Assembly: GCA_017941355.1 (NCBI GenBank)
Contig: JAGAWN010000239.1
Span: 1 to 33,379, forward strand
Direction: 5' to 3'
DNA: 33,379 bases
Source: Ruminiclostridium sp.
GTDB lineage: Bacteria; Bacillota; Clostridia; Oscillospirales; Ruminococcaceae
In this document: one piece after another, positions 16,900 through 24,940 of the stretch
How positions within the stretch are numbered: the stretch's first letter is position 1
Layout of the letters: every line of letters begins with the position of its first letter
Notes under the pieces: model-generated
Told to the model about the DNA's origin: nothing
Seen by the model: the letters and a program-made list of their open reading frames with translations, nothing else
Database searches by the model: none
Translations under genes and position numbers: made by a program

Positions 16900-17109
16900 G
16901 TGCCGAGAAGTGAAGCGCAAAAAAGGGCAGAGAAAAAATATCAGCAGTCTGAAAAGTTTCAATATACAACGATAGCGGCGCGGCTGAAAAAAGATATGGC
17001 TGCTCAGATACAGAAAACAGCCGAGGAGAAGGGGCTATCGGTTTCGAGATATCTGCTGTTATCGGCTAAATACTGCATGGAAAACAACATCGACATAAAG
17101 GACGAATAA
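16900..17109 (+). CDS. Small Arc/CopG-like ribbon-helix-helix protein
   Basis: A 69-aa basic protein starting at GTG 16900, with AGAGAGG (16883-16889) upstream. A charged N-terminus (PRSEAQKRAEKKYQQ) is followed by FQYTTIAARLKK (ribbon strand) and two helices (DMAAQIQKTAEEKG and SVSRYLLLSAKYCMEN), the layout of Arc/CopG ribbon-helix-helix DNA-binding proteins. Similar small proteins are frequent on plasmids and integrative elements of gut Firmicutes. Longer in-frame open sequence upstream runs through the palindrome and lacks a ribosome site. The palindrome 31 bp upstream is the likely autoregulatory operator. No toxin gene follows, so a toxin-antitoxin role is not supported. Confidence 0.6.
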   Translation: MPRSEAQKRAEKKYQQSEKFQYTTIAARLKKDMAAQIQKTAEEKGLSVSRYLLLSAKYCMENNIDIKDE

Positions 17110-17233
17110 AGGTGTTCGAAGCGGGGCTTGTTCCCGCATCGGCTATACTGTGCTTACGGCTGCAAAATAATGCACGGAAAACGGTTTGGCTTGAACAGTT
17201 GTATAATTTTCCTCAGAAATTTCCAAAATCCCC

Positions 17234-17262
17234 TTGAAAAATCCGGAAAAGTATGATATGAT
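17234..17262 (+). promoter_or_regulatory. Promoter of the alpha-xylosidase gene
   Basis: TTGAAA (17234-17239), 17 bp, TATGAT (17257-17262). The predicted start (about 17269) is just before the LacI-type operator. Confidence 0.65.
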
Positions 17263-17273
17263 AGATATACTGC

Positions 17274-17285
17274 GTAAACGTTTAC
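17274..17285 (+). promoter_or_regulatory. LacI/GalR-family or cre-like operator
   Basis: GTAAACGTTTAC is a perfect 12-bp palindrome with the central CG typical of LacI/GalR and CcpA sites. With flanks it matches the cre consensus except for one base. Placed at the transcript start, it would block transcription when bound. No regulator gene is adjacent. Confidence 0.7.
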
Positions 17286-17322
17286 ACGCGCTATATTTTT
17301 TCATCGAAAGGATAACAATGCT

Positions 17323-19635
17323 ATGAAATTTTCCGACGGATTCTGGCTGAACAAGCCCGGCTACAACGTAAGTTTTGCAACACAGAGCTATGACATTACC
17401 GCAGACGACAGATCGGTAACGGTATTCGCTACCGCGTCATGGATCCAGAACAGAGGTATGACTCTCGGCGGTCCCTGCCTGGAGATCACATTTACTTCCA
17501 CGCTGGAAAACTCGATCAAGGTCACGGTTGACCACTACAAGGGACAGATCCGCAGAGGACCCGCGTTTGAACTTTACGAGGATCCCGGTTTCAGACCGAC
17601 AGTGAATAAGCTCGATAACGGCGGTTATGAGCTTGTTTCCGGTAAGACAAAGGTAGTTATCGGTGCCGAGAAAGCCGCTTGGGACGTGAAATACTACTAC
17701 GGCGACAGATTGCTCACAAAGCAGGGCTGGCGCACCACAAGCTACATCGAGGAGAACGGTCAGCGCACGGAGAGCCGTATGCTTGCAAAGCGCGGCGAGA
17801 ATTTCTACGCCGACAGCGAGACTTCCGACAACGCTTTCATGCGCGATATGTTCAACATCGCGGTGGGCGAGAACATCTACGGCTTCGGCGAGAAGTTCAC
17901 CACTTTTGTGAAGAACGGTCAGACAGTTGAAGTCTGGAACAACGACGGCGGCACCTGCACCGAGCAGAGCTACAAGTCCGTACCGTTCTATGTTTCGTCG
18001 CAGGGCTACGGCTGTTTTGTGAACCACCCGGAAAAGGTGATGTTCGAGGTAGCGAGCGAGACTGTCTCTAAAGTCGCGTTCACCGTTCAGGGTCAGCACC
18101 TCGAATACTTCGTGTTCGGCGGTGACACCATAGCAGATGTTATAAAGGTATATACCGATCTTACCGGAAAGCCCGCGCTCCCGCCCGCTTTCACGTTCGG
18201 TCTGTGGCTCACGACATCGTTCACCACCGATTACGATGAAAAGACGGTTTCGTTCTTCATTGACGAAATGGAGCGCCGCGATATCCCGCTGGAAGTGTTC
18301 CACTTCGACTGCTTCTGGATGAAGGAATACAGCTGGTGCGACTTCACATGGGACAAGAAGATGTTCCCCGATCCGGCAGGTATCTTAAAGCGTCTGAAAG
18401 CGAAGAACGTGGAGATATGCGTCTGGATAAACCCGTACATTTCCCAGCACTCGTCGATGTTCGATGAGGGCATGGAGAACGGCTACTTCATAAAGAAGAA
18501 AGACGGTTCGGTGTTCCAGGCGGATATGTGGCAGCCCGGCATGGCTATCGTGGATTTCACAAATCCCGATGCCTGCAAGTGGTACGCGGATAAGCTGAAG
18601 GCTCTCTGCGAAATGGGCGTTGACGCGTTCAAGACCGACTTCGGCGAGCGTATTCCCACCGATGTCATCTACTATGACGGCTCCGACCCGTACAAAATGC
18701 ACAATTACTATACATACCTCTACAACAAGACAGTATTCGATGTTCTGAAAGACTACTACGGCGAGAACAAGGCGTGCCTGTTCGCGCGTTCGGCAACTGT
18801 CGGCGGACAGAAGTTCCCGGTGCATTGGGGCGGCGACTGCTTCTCAAACTACGAGAGTATGTGGGAGACTATACGCGGCGGACTTTCCCTCTGTATGTCG
18901 GGATTCGGCTTCTTCAGCCACGACATTTCCGGATTTGAAGCTACCGGTACTCCCGATCTTTACAAGCGCTGGTCTGCGTTCGGACTTATGTCCACACATT
19001 CGAGACTGCACGGCAACAGCTCTTACCGCGTTCCGTGGAACTTTGACGAGGAAAGCTGCGACGTTGTGCGCCACTTCACAAAGCTGAAAGGACGGCTGAT
19101 GCCGTATCTGTTCGCAAATGCGATAAAGACACATGAAACAGGTATCCCGATGATGCGCGCTATGGCTGTGGATTACACCCGTGATCCTGCTGTTCTGTCC
19201 CTTGACAGGCAGTATATGCTGGGTGACTCGCTGCTGGTGGCTCCCGTGTTCAATGAGGAGGGTACGGCGCAGTTCTACCTCCCCGGCACCGGCGTATGGA
19301 CGGATATCCAGACAGGTGAGCAGCTTGAAGGCGGCAGGTGGTATGAGAAGAAATACGACTACTTCGGAATGCCGCTGTACGCTAAGCCGGGTTCGATAAT
19401 TGCTTACGGCGATTTCAGGCGCAATTTCACCTACGACTACGCAAAGGGCGCAAAGCTTGTGGTTTACGGGCTGGACGACGGAGCCTCCGCAGAGACTGTC
19501 ATCTACGACAGCGAGGGAAAGTGTGTTCTGAAAGCGAAAGCTTCCCGCAGCGGGGACACGATCACCGTTACTTCGGAGGGCGAGAAGAACTTCACCGCTG
19601 AGAGCGCTCAGGGTTTGAATATAGTGATTCAATAA
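17323..19635 (+). CDS. yicI: GH31 alpha-xylosidase (YicI type)
   Basis: A 770-aa glycoside hydrolase family 31 enzyme that releases alpha-linked xylose from xyloglucan oligosaccharides. It is close to E. coli YicI in length and motifs. The nucleophile is Asp439 in FKTDFGERIPTDV, and the acid/base is Asp505 in HWGGDCFSNYESM; YicI has D416 and D482 in the same motifs. SGFGFFSHDISGFE and STHSRLHGNSSYRVPW also match. An N-terminal beta domain (1-280) precedes the barrel (about 290-600), and C-terminal beta domains follow. There is no signal peptide or dockerin, so it works in the cytoplasm on imported oligosaccharides. The LacI/cre-like operator predicts sugar control. No sugar transporter is adjacent. 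Confidence 0.92.
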   Translation: MKFSDGFWLNKPGYNVSFATQSYDITADDRSVTVFATASWIQNRGMTLGGPCLEITFTSTLENSIKVTVDHYKGQIRRGPAFELYEDPGFRPTVNKLDNGGYELVSGKTKVVIGAEKAAWDVKYYYGDRLLTKQGWRTTSYIEENGQRTESRMLAKRGENFYADSETSDNAFMRDMFNIAVGENIYGFGEKFTTFVKNGQTVEVWNNDGGTCTEQSYKSVPFYVSSQGYGCFVNHPEKVMFEVASETVSKVAFTVQGQHLEYFVFGGDTIADVIKVYTDLTGKPALPPAFTFGLWLTTSFTTDYDEKTVSFFIDEMERRDIPLEVFHFDCFWMKEYSWCDFTWDKKMFPDPAGILKRLKAKNVEICVWINPYISQHSSMFDEGMENGYFIKKKDGSVFQADMWQPGMAIVDFTNPDACKWYADKLKALCEMGVDAFKTDFGERIPTDVIYYDGSDPYKMHNYYTYLYNKTVFDVLKDYYGENKACLFARSATVGGQKFPVHWGGDCFSNYESMWETIRGGLSLCMSGFGFFSHDISGFEATGTPDLYKRWSAFGLMSTHSRLHGNSSYRVPWNFDEESCDVVRHFTKLKGRLMPYLFANAIKTHETGIPMMRAMAVDYTRDPAVLSLDRQYMLGDSLLVAPVFNEEGTAQFYLPGTGVWTDIQTGEQLEGGRWYEKKYDYFGMPLYAKPGSIIAYGDFRRNFTYDYAKGAKLVVYGLDDGASAETVIYDSEGKCVLKAKASRSGDTITVTSEGEKNFTAESAQGLNIVIQ

Positions 19636-19642
19636 GGATAGT

Positions 19643-19670
19643 ACGGTGCAGACTCATAACTGCACCGTTT
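19643..19670 (+). terminator. Hairpin after yicI, weak terminator
   Basis: ACGGTGCAG (19643-19651) pairs CTGCACCGT (19660-19668), nine perfect pairs, but only three Ts follow. Read-through into the aquaporin gene is possible. Confidence 0.5.
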
Positions 19671-19702
19671 ATCAATAAAAACAAAAAAGGAAGGTATAAG
19701 AC

Positions 19703-20392
19703 ATGAAAAAATTTATTGCCGAGTTCATCGGCACTTGTGTACTTGTGACGCTCGGCTGCGGCACAGCTATGCTTGTAGGCTGCGACGCGGCTAACGGAGG
19801 CGGGTATATCCTGACCGCGCTGGCATTCGGACTTGTGATAGTCGGAATGGCGTATTGTGTCGGCAACATTTCCGGCTGCCACATCAACCCTGCGGTATCG
19901 CTGGGCGTACTCATCAGCGGCGGCATGAGCGTTAAGGACTTCATAGCTTACATCATCGCTCAGTGCCTTGGCGCATTCGCAGGCTCCGGCATACTCGCCG
20001 CGATCTTCGGACTCGGCGGTGTTACGGACAAGACAGGCGGCTTCGGCGCGAACGGTCTCGGCGGTGTGAATGAAAACGCTGTTGCGGGACTCATCGTTGA
20101 GGTAGTTCTCACATTCATCTTCGTTCTTACAATTCTCGGTGTTACGTCCAAGAAAGCGAACCACGGCTCATTCGGTGGTCTGGTGATCGGTCTTACTCTG
20201 ACTCTCGTTCATATCCTCGGTATCGGTCTTACCGGAACATCAGTGAACCCCGCAAGAAGCATTGCTCCGGCAGTATTCGCGGCTATTAACGGTAACGGCG
20301 CTCCTCTCGCGGCTCTTTGGGTATTCATCGTAGGACCGTTCGTAGGCGCGGCACTTGCGGCAGTCGTTTACAAGTTCCTCGAAAAAGAGTAA
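19703..20392 (+). CDS. aqpZ: Aquaporin, AqpZ-like (MIP family)
   Basis: A 229-aa membrane channel with six helices and both pore loops: NPA at 62-64 (GCHINPAVSLG) and NPA at 182-184 (TSVNPARS). The likely selectivity-filter residues are Phe42 (LAFGL), His170 (LTLVHILGIG) and Arg185. The Phe/His pair is that of water-selective AqpZ rather than glycerol-type GlpF, where Gly and Trp/Phe widen the pore. A strong ribosome site (AAAAAAGGAAGG) precedes ATG 19703, and a perfect terminator follows. It may be read from the yicI promoter through the weak hairpin. A function linked to xyloside use is not indicated. Confidence 0.9.
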   Translation: MKKFIAEFIGTCVLVTLGCGTAMLVGCDAANGGGYILTALAFGLVIVGMAYCVGNISGCHINPAVSLGVLISGGMSVKDFIAYIIAQCLGAFAGSGILAAIFGLGGVTDKTGGFGANGLGGVNENAVAGLIVEVVLTFIFVLTILGVTSKKANHGSFGGLVIGLTLTLVHILGIGLTGTSVNPARSIAPAVFAAINGNGAPLAALWVFIVGPFVGAALAAVVYKFLEKE

Positions 20393-20417
20393 TATTGAGA
20401 CTGAAATGAATAATATG

Positions 20418-20450
20418 AACAGCGGATCGGTGATCGGATCCGCTGTTTTT
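20418..20450 (+). terminator. Intrinsic terminator of the aquaporin gene
   Basis: AACAGCGGATC (20418-20428) pairs GATCCGCTGTT (20437-20447), eleven perfect pairs, and the T run continues to 20450. Confidence 0.92.
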
Positions 20451-20590
20451 CTGTTTCTTCGATCAAAAGAAATCGTTTTTGAGACATTTTGACATCATTT
20501 TTTGTGCAGATTGATTTGTTTGTTATGGTAGGTATCAATAAAGGAAATAGTTTTTTATTATACAATATTTACAAATGCGTGAAAAAGCTG

Positions 20591-20619
20591 TTGACGAGAG
20601 GGGAAAAAGATGTTAAAAT
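20591..20619 (+). promoter_or_regulatory. Promoter of the cohesin-like/dockerin cluster
   Basis: TTGACG (20591-20596), 17 bp, TAAAAT (20614-20619), with TG nearby. I find no equally good promoter before the next three genes, so it may drive the whole cluster. Confidence 0.7.
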
Positions 20620-20704
20620 GTAAAGTAGCATGGGATGCTGTCCCCGTCACATTTAGCCGATTCCGAGCAAAATGAGTTGCACGGAAAAGGTGAGAGGTAG
20701 TTTT

Positions 20705-22318
20705 ATGAAAGATACTTTTAAGTTAATATTGTATCTGTTATGTATAATTTTGACCGTTTCCGTGATCCCGGTAACCGCTTCCGCGGCGGCGGTAAACGGT
20801 ATAGGAGTCTCTTCCGATACGGTAAGTCCCGGCGGCAGTTTCACGGTCACGATAACCGTTCCTCCGCTTGAAAACGCGGATACCGCTTCGATACGGGTTT
20901 CTTTCGACTCCTCGGCTTTCGAGGTGGTTTCGTGGGAACCGTCGATCGCAAATTCGCTCTCAAACAGCGGAGAGGGCTTCTTCGTACTTACTTCCGCCAA
21001 CGCTTCGAGAGTGATCGAACTCGGCGGCGGTCTGACTCTTACGGCTCAGATGTCCGCAAAAGCCGGCGCTCCGGAGGGTACATATACTTTTACGCTTTCC
21101 GATCACAGCTTTTCGTATGTGGCGGACAACGGCTATGATTCTGTGGAACTCTGGTTCCCGGAGATTGCCTCGGCAAATATAACAGTAGGTTCAAAGCAGC
21201 CGGAACAGGCAGATCAACAGACTGAAAACAGCAGCGACGATAAGCCGGCTTCCGTTACTTCCACAACAACCGCACCCGTACAGACTCCGGAAACATCGTC
21301 AACTGCCGTGACCGCACGGACAACGAGCCGGACGGGATCCGATGACGAAGCGGCGGGTGACATATATAATTACGACGAAAATGATTACGAAAACGAGATC
21401 CCGGAGGACAGTGAGCCGGATCCCGACGGAGATACCACATCGCTGCCTTATACGGACGATAGTGACAGCCCTGCCGTGACGACCTCGGGTGACAGTGCGG
21501 CTCCCGCAAGAACATCACGGGAGGATACCGAGTCTTTGGCAGACGGCGGGGAAAACACCCGCAGCGGCAATACAGCCGGCAGCGCGGCTGCATCATCGGG
21601 AGCCACTCCGGAGGTCACGGGAGTTCTGGACGAAGCGGCGGGAGGAGATACCACAAGACCCGCTGCCGTGCGGAACAACGACTCGGACATTATACTCAGA
21701 TCCGGGCTTTCCGGGCTTACTCAGGGACAGGTGAAAGCTTCGACCAAGCGCGAGTATTTCTACGGAAACACGGAGATACGGTTCAGCAATTCCGACAGTG
21801 CCGACAAAAACGCGGCTGCCGCATTGAAAAGTTCCGGTCTGGAGGGACACGGCTACTACGCTTTTGACATCAGCCTTTATGATTTGGATTCCGGCAGTGC
21901 GATACATTCGCTCCCGGAGGGATATATAGAGTTCTCGGTGCCGGTCCCGAAAAACCTTGCGGGCAGAGGCGGAGATCTCAGCGTATATCACATTGCAAAC
22001 GGTGCGGCACAGCTTGTGACAGGCAGTGCGGCTTCCGAAAACGGACAGTATTATGTCAGATTCCGCGCGGCGGAGTTCTCCACATACGTTATTGTCGATA
22101 TGTCCGACAGCGGCGGTGCTGCGGCAGTACAGCCGAGCCGGCCGTCACAGGCAAGTACGGCGGCACAGTCTTATCCCGCGGCTTCCGGCGGTGTGCCGCG
22201 CAACCCGAATACGGGCGTGACTGCGGCAATAGCGATACCCTCGGTACTTATTGTGTGCTCTGTTCTTTCAAAAAAGGGCAGGAACAGGAGAAAGCGCACT
22301 AAGAAATCAATAGAATAG
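20705..22318 (+). CDS. Wall-anchored protein with one cohesin-like domain
   Basis: A 537-aa exported protein. The signal peptide (1-29) ends TASAAA. One cohesin-like beta-sandwich lies at 30-162 (start GIGVSSDTVSPGGSFTVTI, core FEVVSWEPSI, end ELWFPEI). A long acidic Ser/Thr/Asp linker (164-335) follows. A second globular module (about 340-467, with YYAFDISLYD and FSTYVIVD) recurs near the C-terminus of the 1477-aa scaffold. The end is a sorting signal: NPNTG at 500-504, a hydrophobic helix, and a Lys/Arg tail. By analogy with cellulosomal anchoring scaffoldins, it would hold a dockerin protein at the wall. The start at 20705 is chosen for its signal peptide and the GAGAGG site; ten more in-frame residues upstream lack one. 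'Cohesin-like' is a pattern-based remote assignment. Confidence 0.72.
   Translation: MKDTFKLILYLLCIILTVSVIPVTASAAAVNGIGVSSDTVSPGGSFTVTITVPPLENADTASIRVSFDSSAFEVVSWEPSIANSLSNSGEGFFVLTSANASRVIELGGGLTLTAQMSAKAGAPEGTYTFTLSDHSFSYVADNGYDSVELWFPEIASANITVGSKQPEQADQQTENSSDDKPASVTSTTTAPVQTPETSSTAVTARTTSRTGSDDEAAGDIYNYDENDYENEIPEDSEPDPDGDTTSLPYTDDSDSPAVTTSGDSAAPARTSREDTESLADGGENTRSGNTAGSAAASSGATPEVTGVLDEAAGGDTTRPAAVRNNDSDIILRSGLSGLTQGQVKASTKREYFYGNTEIRFSNSDSADKNAAAALKSSGLEGHGYYAFDISLYDLDSGSAIHSLPEGYIEFSVPVPKNLAGRGGDLSVYHIANGAAQLVTGSAASENGQYYVRFRAAEFSTYVIVDMSDSGGAAAVQPSRPSQASTAAQSYPAASGGVPRNPNTGVTAAIAIPSVLIVCSVLSKKGRNRRKRTKKSIE
21722..22105 (+). repeat. Juxtamembrane module, copy 1 (shared with the scaffold protein)
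   Basis: Residues 340-467 of the 537-aa protein align by eye with residues 1265-1410 of the 1477-aa scaffold. Shared pieces are Y-A-F-D-I-S-x-Y, I-H-S-L-P-x-G-Y-I, a YH(I/V)-(A/E)NG turn and an F-S-x-Y-x-x-V-D end. Confidence 0.7.
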
Positions 22319-22369
22319 CGGAGTCAGGGATGACCTGGGACACCGCGATGACAGAAAGGACGGTCTGAA

Positions 22370-23404
22370 ATGAAGGTAAAAAGGATTTTATCAACAATAG
22401 CGGCTGTTGCTGTTGCCCTGTGCAGTTTCAGCCTGCCGGCGATCACCGGCGTATCGCCGCCTATGGCGGTAACGGTCAGTGCTGCGGAAACCGATGTGAA
22501 CGGTATTACCGCAACAAAGGAGAGAGTGAGGCGCAATGAGTCTTTCGACATTGTGGTAAATGTCCCGCCCGCTGCCGAGACAGCGGACACAGTGGAGATA
22601 AGACTTTCCTTCGATCCGGAAGTTTTTGAGGTGACAAGCTGGAATCCGTCAGTTTCCGGCGGATCTTCCCAGAAGAACTACGACAACTCAAAGGGCTTTG
22701 CGATCCTGGCGGCTGCAAACTCCGATGTGAACCTGAGCGGCGGACTCACGTTCTCGGCAACGGTAAGAGCGAAAAACAGCGCTCCCACCGGTGCGCATAC
22801 TTTCCGCCTTTCCCGCGGAGATGTCAGCAACACCGAAACAGGCTACAGCTGGCAGCCCGAAACCAGGGAGGTTTCCGTAAAAGTGGTTGACAGGATAGTC
22901 TCCGTATCCGGAAGCGTTTATATGACCGCGCAGGAACTTCCGAAAAACTTCGACGGCACCGCTTCGGTAGTTATGACCGACAGCATCGGAAAAACGTCAC
23001 GGGTGACTGTCGAAATGGAACCTTCAAGTGACGGTGTCACATACGAGGGATTCTATATGTTCTCCGACGCTGAAAGTGAAGAAACCTACACGATCAGAAC
23101 GGAAGTAGGCGGCTGCACGGTCCGCACCGAAACTCTGAAGCTGGAATTCTCGTCCGTGAACATGGATATGAAGATGAACATCAAAGGAGATGTGGACGGA
23201 GACGGACGCATCGGAGCCTCCGACGCTACCCAGATACTTAAATTCCTTGTCGGTTCGGTTTCGGTAATAAGAGATTCGCAGGGGATCCTGAACGAGTATC
23301 TGTACGATGTTGCCTGCGTGGACGGCGGCGAGCTTTCTCCGAGAGACGCAACACAGATACTTCGTCATGTCGCGGAATTTCCGTCGGTCTTTGACAACAT
23401 TTAA
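22370..23404 (+). CDS. Secreted adaptor: cohesin-like domain, Ig-like module, C-terminal dockerin
   Basis: A 344-aa exported protein with no wall anchor. The signal peptide is about 1-39. One cohesin-like domain lies at 43-173 (VNGITATKERVRRNESFDIV, FEVTSWNPSV, SWQPET). A small all-beta module spans 177-270. The dockerin spans 272-343: repeat 1 is GDVDGDGRIGASDATQILKF, with calcium ligands D274, D276, D278 and D285, and repeat 2 keeps RDATQILRH but has a poor loop. Carrying both module types, it could dock by its C-terminus to one cohesin and present another, as cellulosomal adaptor scaffoldins do. It starts 51 bp after the anchored protein with AAAGGA (22355-22360) and no promoter between, so it belongs to the same operon. 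The dockerin call is strong, the cohesin call moderate. Confidence 0.78.
   Translation: MKVKRILSTIAAVAVALCSFSLPAITGVSPPMAVTVSAAETDVNGITATKERVRRNESFDIVVNVPPAAETADTVEIRLSFDPEVFEVTSWNPSVSGGSSQKNYDNSKGFAILAAANSDVNLSGGLTFSATVRAKNSAPTGAHTFRLSRGDVSNTETGYSWQPETREVSVKVVDRIVSVSGSVYMTAQELPKNFDGTASVVMTDSIGKTSRVTVEMEPSSDGVTYEGFYMFSDAESEETYTIRTEVGGCTVRTETLKLEFSSVNMDMKMNIKGDVDGDGRIGASDATQILKFLVGSVSVIRDSQGILNEYLYDVACVDGGELSPRDATQILRHVAEFPSVFDNI
23183..23398 (+). other. Dockerin domain of the 344-aa adaptor
   Basis: First loop D274-V-D276-G-D278 with D285 as the last ligand. In the second loop the three first ligand positions fall on A315, V317 and G319, and only D326 is kept. About 30 residues separate the two halves. 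Confidence 0.8.
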
Positions 23405-23444
23405 GGATGAATGTTGATTTATTTAATGAAAGGAATGGAAAATC

Positions 23445-24803
23445 ATGAAAAAAAGAAGACTTTTATCAGTATTTGCGGCATTTGCGGTAGCCGCAGCGAG
23501 CATAGTCGTCCCCGCCGATACCGGTTTCGGCGGAAATATCCAGGTAAGCGCTGCGCCTGTTGCTCAGGTTGAAAAGGGCGGTCTTACACTGACAAAGGTA
23601 GGAGCTGCCGACAATGATATTCTCGTCAGCGACGATACATACGTCAATTCTTTGAAGCCCGGCGATCTCGTACAGCTCAACATTCTTGTTCCCGAACTCA
23701 GCTGCGATCTTATCAACATGGATCTCAAGGTATCCTACGATCAGAGCATCTTCTATGTTTATCAGTGGTACAAAAGAGGAAATACCGATGTTGATATCCT
23801 GGCTGACGACGGCAGAACAGTCATAGCGAATACCTCCGCCTGGCCGTATCCGGGACCTGATTTCAGCGGTACCGACGGTGACGTGAACTACGACAACGGA
23901 TATCTTACGCTTTCCTGCGCAGGTCACCCCGATGAGACCTCGGCAAGTGAGGACAGACAGATAACCGCGTTCAATACCGTTGATTCCACAACAACCGACG
24001 GAGCCACAAAGTATCTGCCGTTCACCGCTATCTTCAAAGTAAAGGATACAGTAAGCCAGATCAGCAATTTCAACTTTGAGATCATAATGAAAGAACCCGG
24101 TGTTATTCCTGCCGACGGTAAAGACGGCACATCGCTCGACTGGGCAGATGACGGTGATGAGGACGATGACACCCAGTGGGTATCCGTATGGCAGCCGCAG
24201 GAAACCACAGCTACAACTATCGGACGTACGGTAGGCGGAAGTGTTGCCAAGACGATAACAGGCAGGGTGACCGGATATGATTTTACAGACGACGCAAACC
24301 AGATAGACCTTGCCGCAAAGCCTATGCAGATACAGATATACGGTACTCCCAGCGGTACTTCCGTTGACCCGTGGTACGGTCCTGTTCCGGAAACTATCCT
24401 TGATACCGTTACGGTTGACCCCACTGACGGAACTTTTGAGATCAGGGGACTTGAGCCGAGCAAGCAGTACACTCTGAAAATAAACGCATGGTGCCTTGAG
24501 GACGAAAGGACTATCACAACCGACAGCAATATGGATCAGGACCTTTCTGACTGGAACATCTGGATGTACGGTGACGTAAATCATTCCGGAACGATAGACG
24601 CGGGCGATGCTACGTCAGTTCTCAAATTCATCGTCGGCAAGACCAGCGCTATTACTTATTCCAACGGCGCGGGAAATGACCAGTACAAGTCAGGAAACGT
24701 GTTCAACAGCGATGCTATCAACGCAAGAGACGCTACACAGATCCTCAGAAAGTCCGTAAATCTTCCGTCTGTGTATGATGACAATCATCTGAAAGCATTC
24801 TGA
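23445..24803 (+). CDS. Secreted adaptor: large cohesin-like domain, beta module, C-terminal dockerin
   Basis: A 452-aa exported protein without a wall anchor. The signal peptide (about 1-36) is followed by a large divergent cohesin-like domain (44-255), enlarged by an acidic insertion (ADDGDEDDDTQW) and ending VSVWQPQE. A module resembling carboxypeptidase-regulatory or SdrD-type folds follows (268-370, with GTFEIRGLEPSKQYTLKI). The dockerin spans 374-446: D377, N379, S381 and D388 form loop 1, and the second repeat keeps ARDATQILR with a degenerate loop. It follows the 344-aa adaptor by 40 bp with an AAAGGAATGG ribosome site, clearly in the same operon. Its dockerin is paralogous to that of the neighbour, so both may bind the same partner. 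Confidence 0.75.
   Translation: MKKRRLLSVFAAFAVAAASIVVPADTGFGGNIQVSAAPVAQVEKGGLTLTKVGAADNDILVSDDTYVNSLKPGDLVQLNILVPELSCDLINMDLKVSYDQSIFYVYQWYKRGNTDVDILADDGRTVIANTSAWPYPGPDFSGTDGDVNYDNGYLTLSCAGHPDETSASEDRQITAFNTVDSTTTDGATKYLPFTAIFKVKDTVSQISNFNFEIIMKEPGVIPADGKDGTSLDWADDGDEDDDTQWVSVWQPQETTATTIGRTVGGSVAKTITGRVTGYDFTDDANQIDLAAKPMQIQIYGTPSGTSVDPWYGPVPETILDTVTVDPTDGTFEIRGLEPSKQYTLKINAWCLEDERTITTDSNMDQDLSDWNIWMYGDVNHSGTIDAGDATSVLKFIVGKTSAITYSNGAGNDQYKSGNVFNSDAINARDATQILRKSVNLPSVYDDNHLKAF
24567..24782 (+). other. Dockerin domain of the 452-aa adaptor
   Basis: First loop D377-V-N379-H-S381 with D388. The second loop has N418, F420 and S422 at the first three ligand positions. It ends NLPSVYDD, like EFPSVFDN in the paralogue. 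Confidence 0.78.
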
Positions 24804-24831
24804 TCGTTTTCGTCTTATGTAAATAATTAAC

Positions 24832-24862
24832 GTACTTTCCCTGCACGCCGCGGGGAAAGTAC
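24832..24862 (+). promoter_or_regulatory. Intercistronic hairpin 1 before the scaffold gene
   Basis: GTACTTTCCC (24832-24841) pairs GGGAAAGTAC (24853-24862), ten perfect pairs plus two more inside. No T run follows, so it is not a standard terminator. Confidence 0.7.
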
Positions 24863-24868
24863 AAAACT

Positions 24869-24921
24869 GACAGCCCGTTTCCGGCGGAAAGCTATATGCC
24901 GCAGGGAACCGGGTCACTGTC
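24869..24921 (+). promoter_or_regulatory. Intercistronic hairpin 2, ending just before the scaffold Shine-Dalgarno
   Basis: A long imperfect stem: GACAG/CTGTC outside, CCCGTTTCC paired with GGGAACCGGG with one bulge, and GCGG/CCGC inside. Its foot is two bases before AAGGAAGG (24924-24931). It may shield the transcript 5' end after processing or limit initiation (inference). Confidence 0.6.
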
Positions 24922-24940
24922 ATAAGGAAGGATCAATATT

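Larger units (their letters stand above)
20393..20704. other. Intergenic region before the cohesin-like cluster
   Basis: The 312-bp region holds the aquaporin terminator at the left, an AT-rich middle (20451-20590) in which I see no gene, and the cluster promoter (20591-20619). The predicted transcript would begin near 20626, directly with the small hairpin AGCAT-GGG-ATGCT (20627-20639), which could protect its 5' end. Confidence 0.5.

Noticed and set aside
17323-19635. GH31 enzyme as cargo of the cohesin-like assembly
   Set aside because: It has no signal peptide and no dockerin, so it cannot join an extracellular complex.
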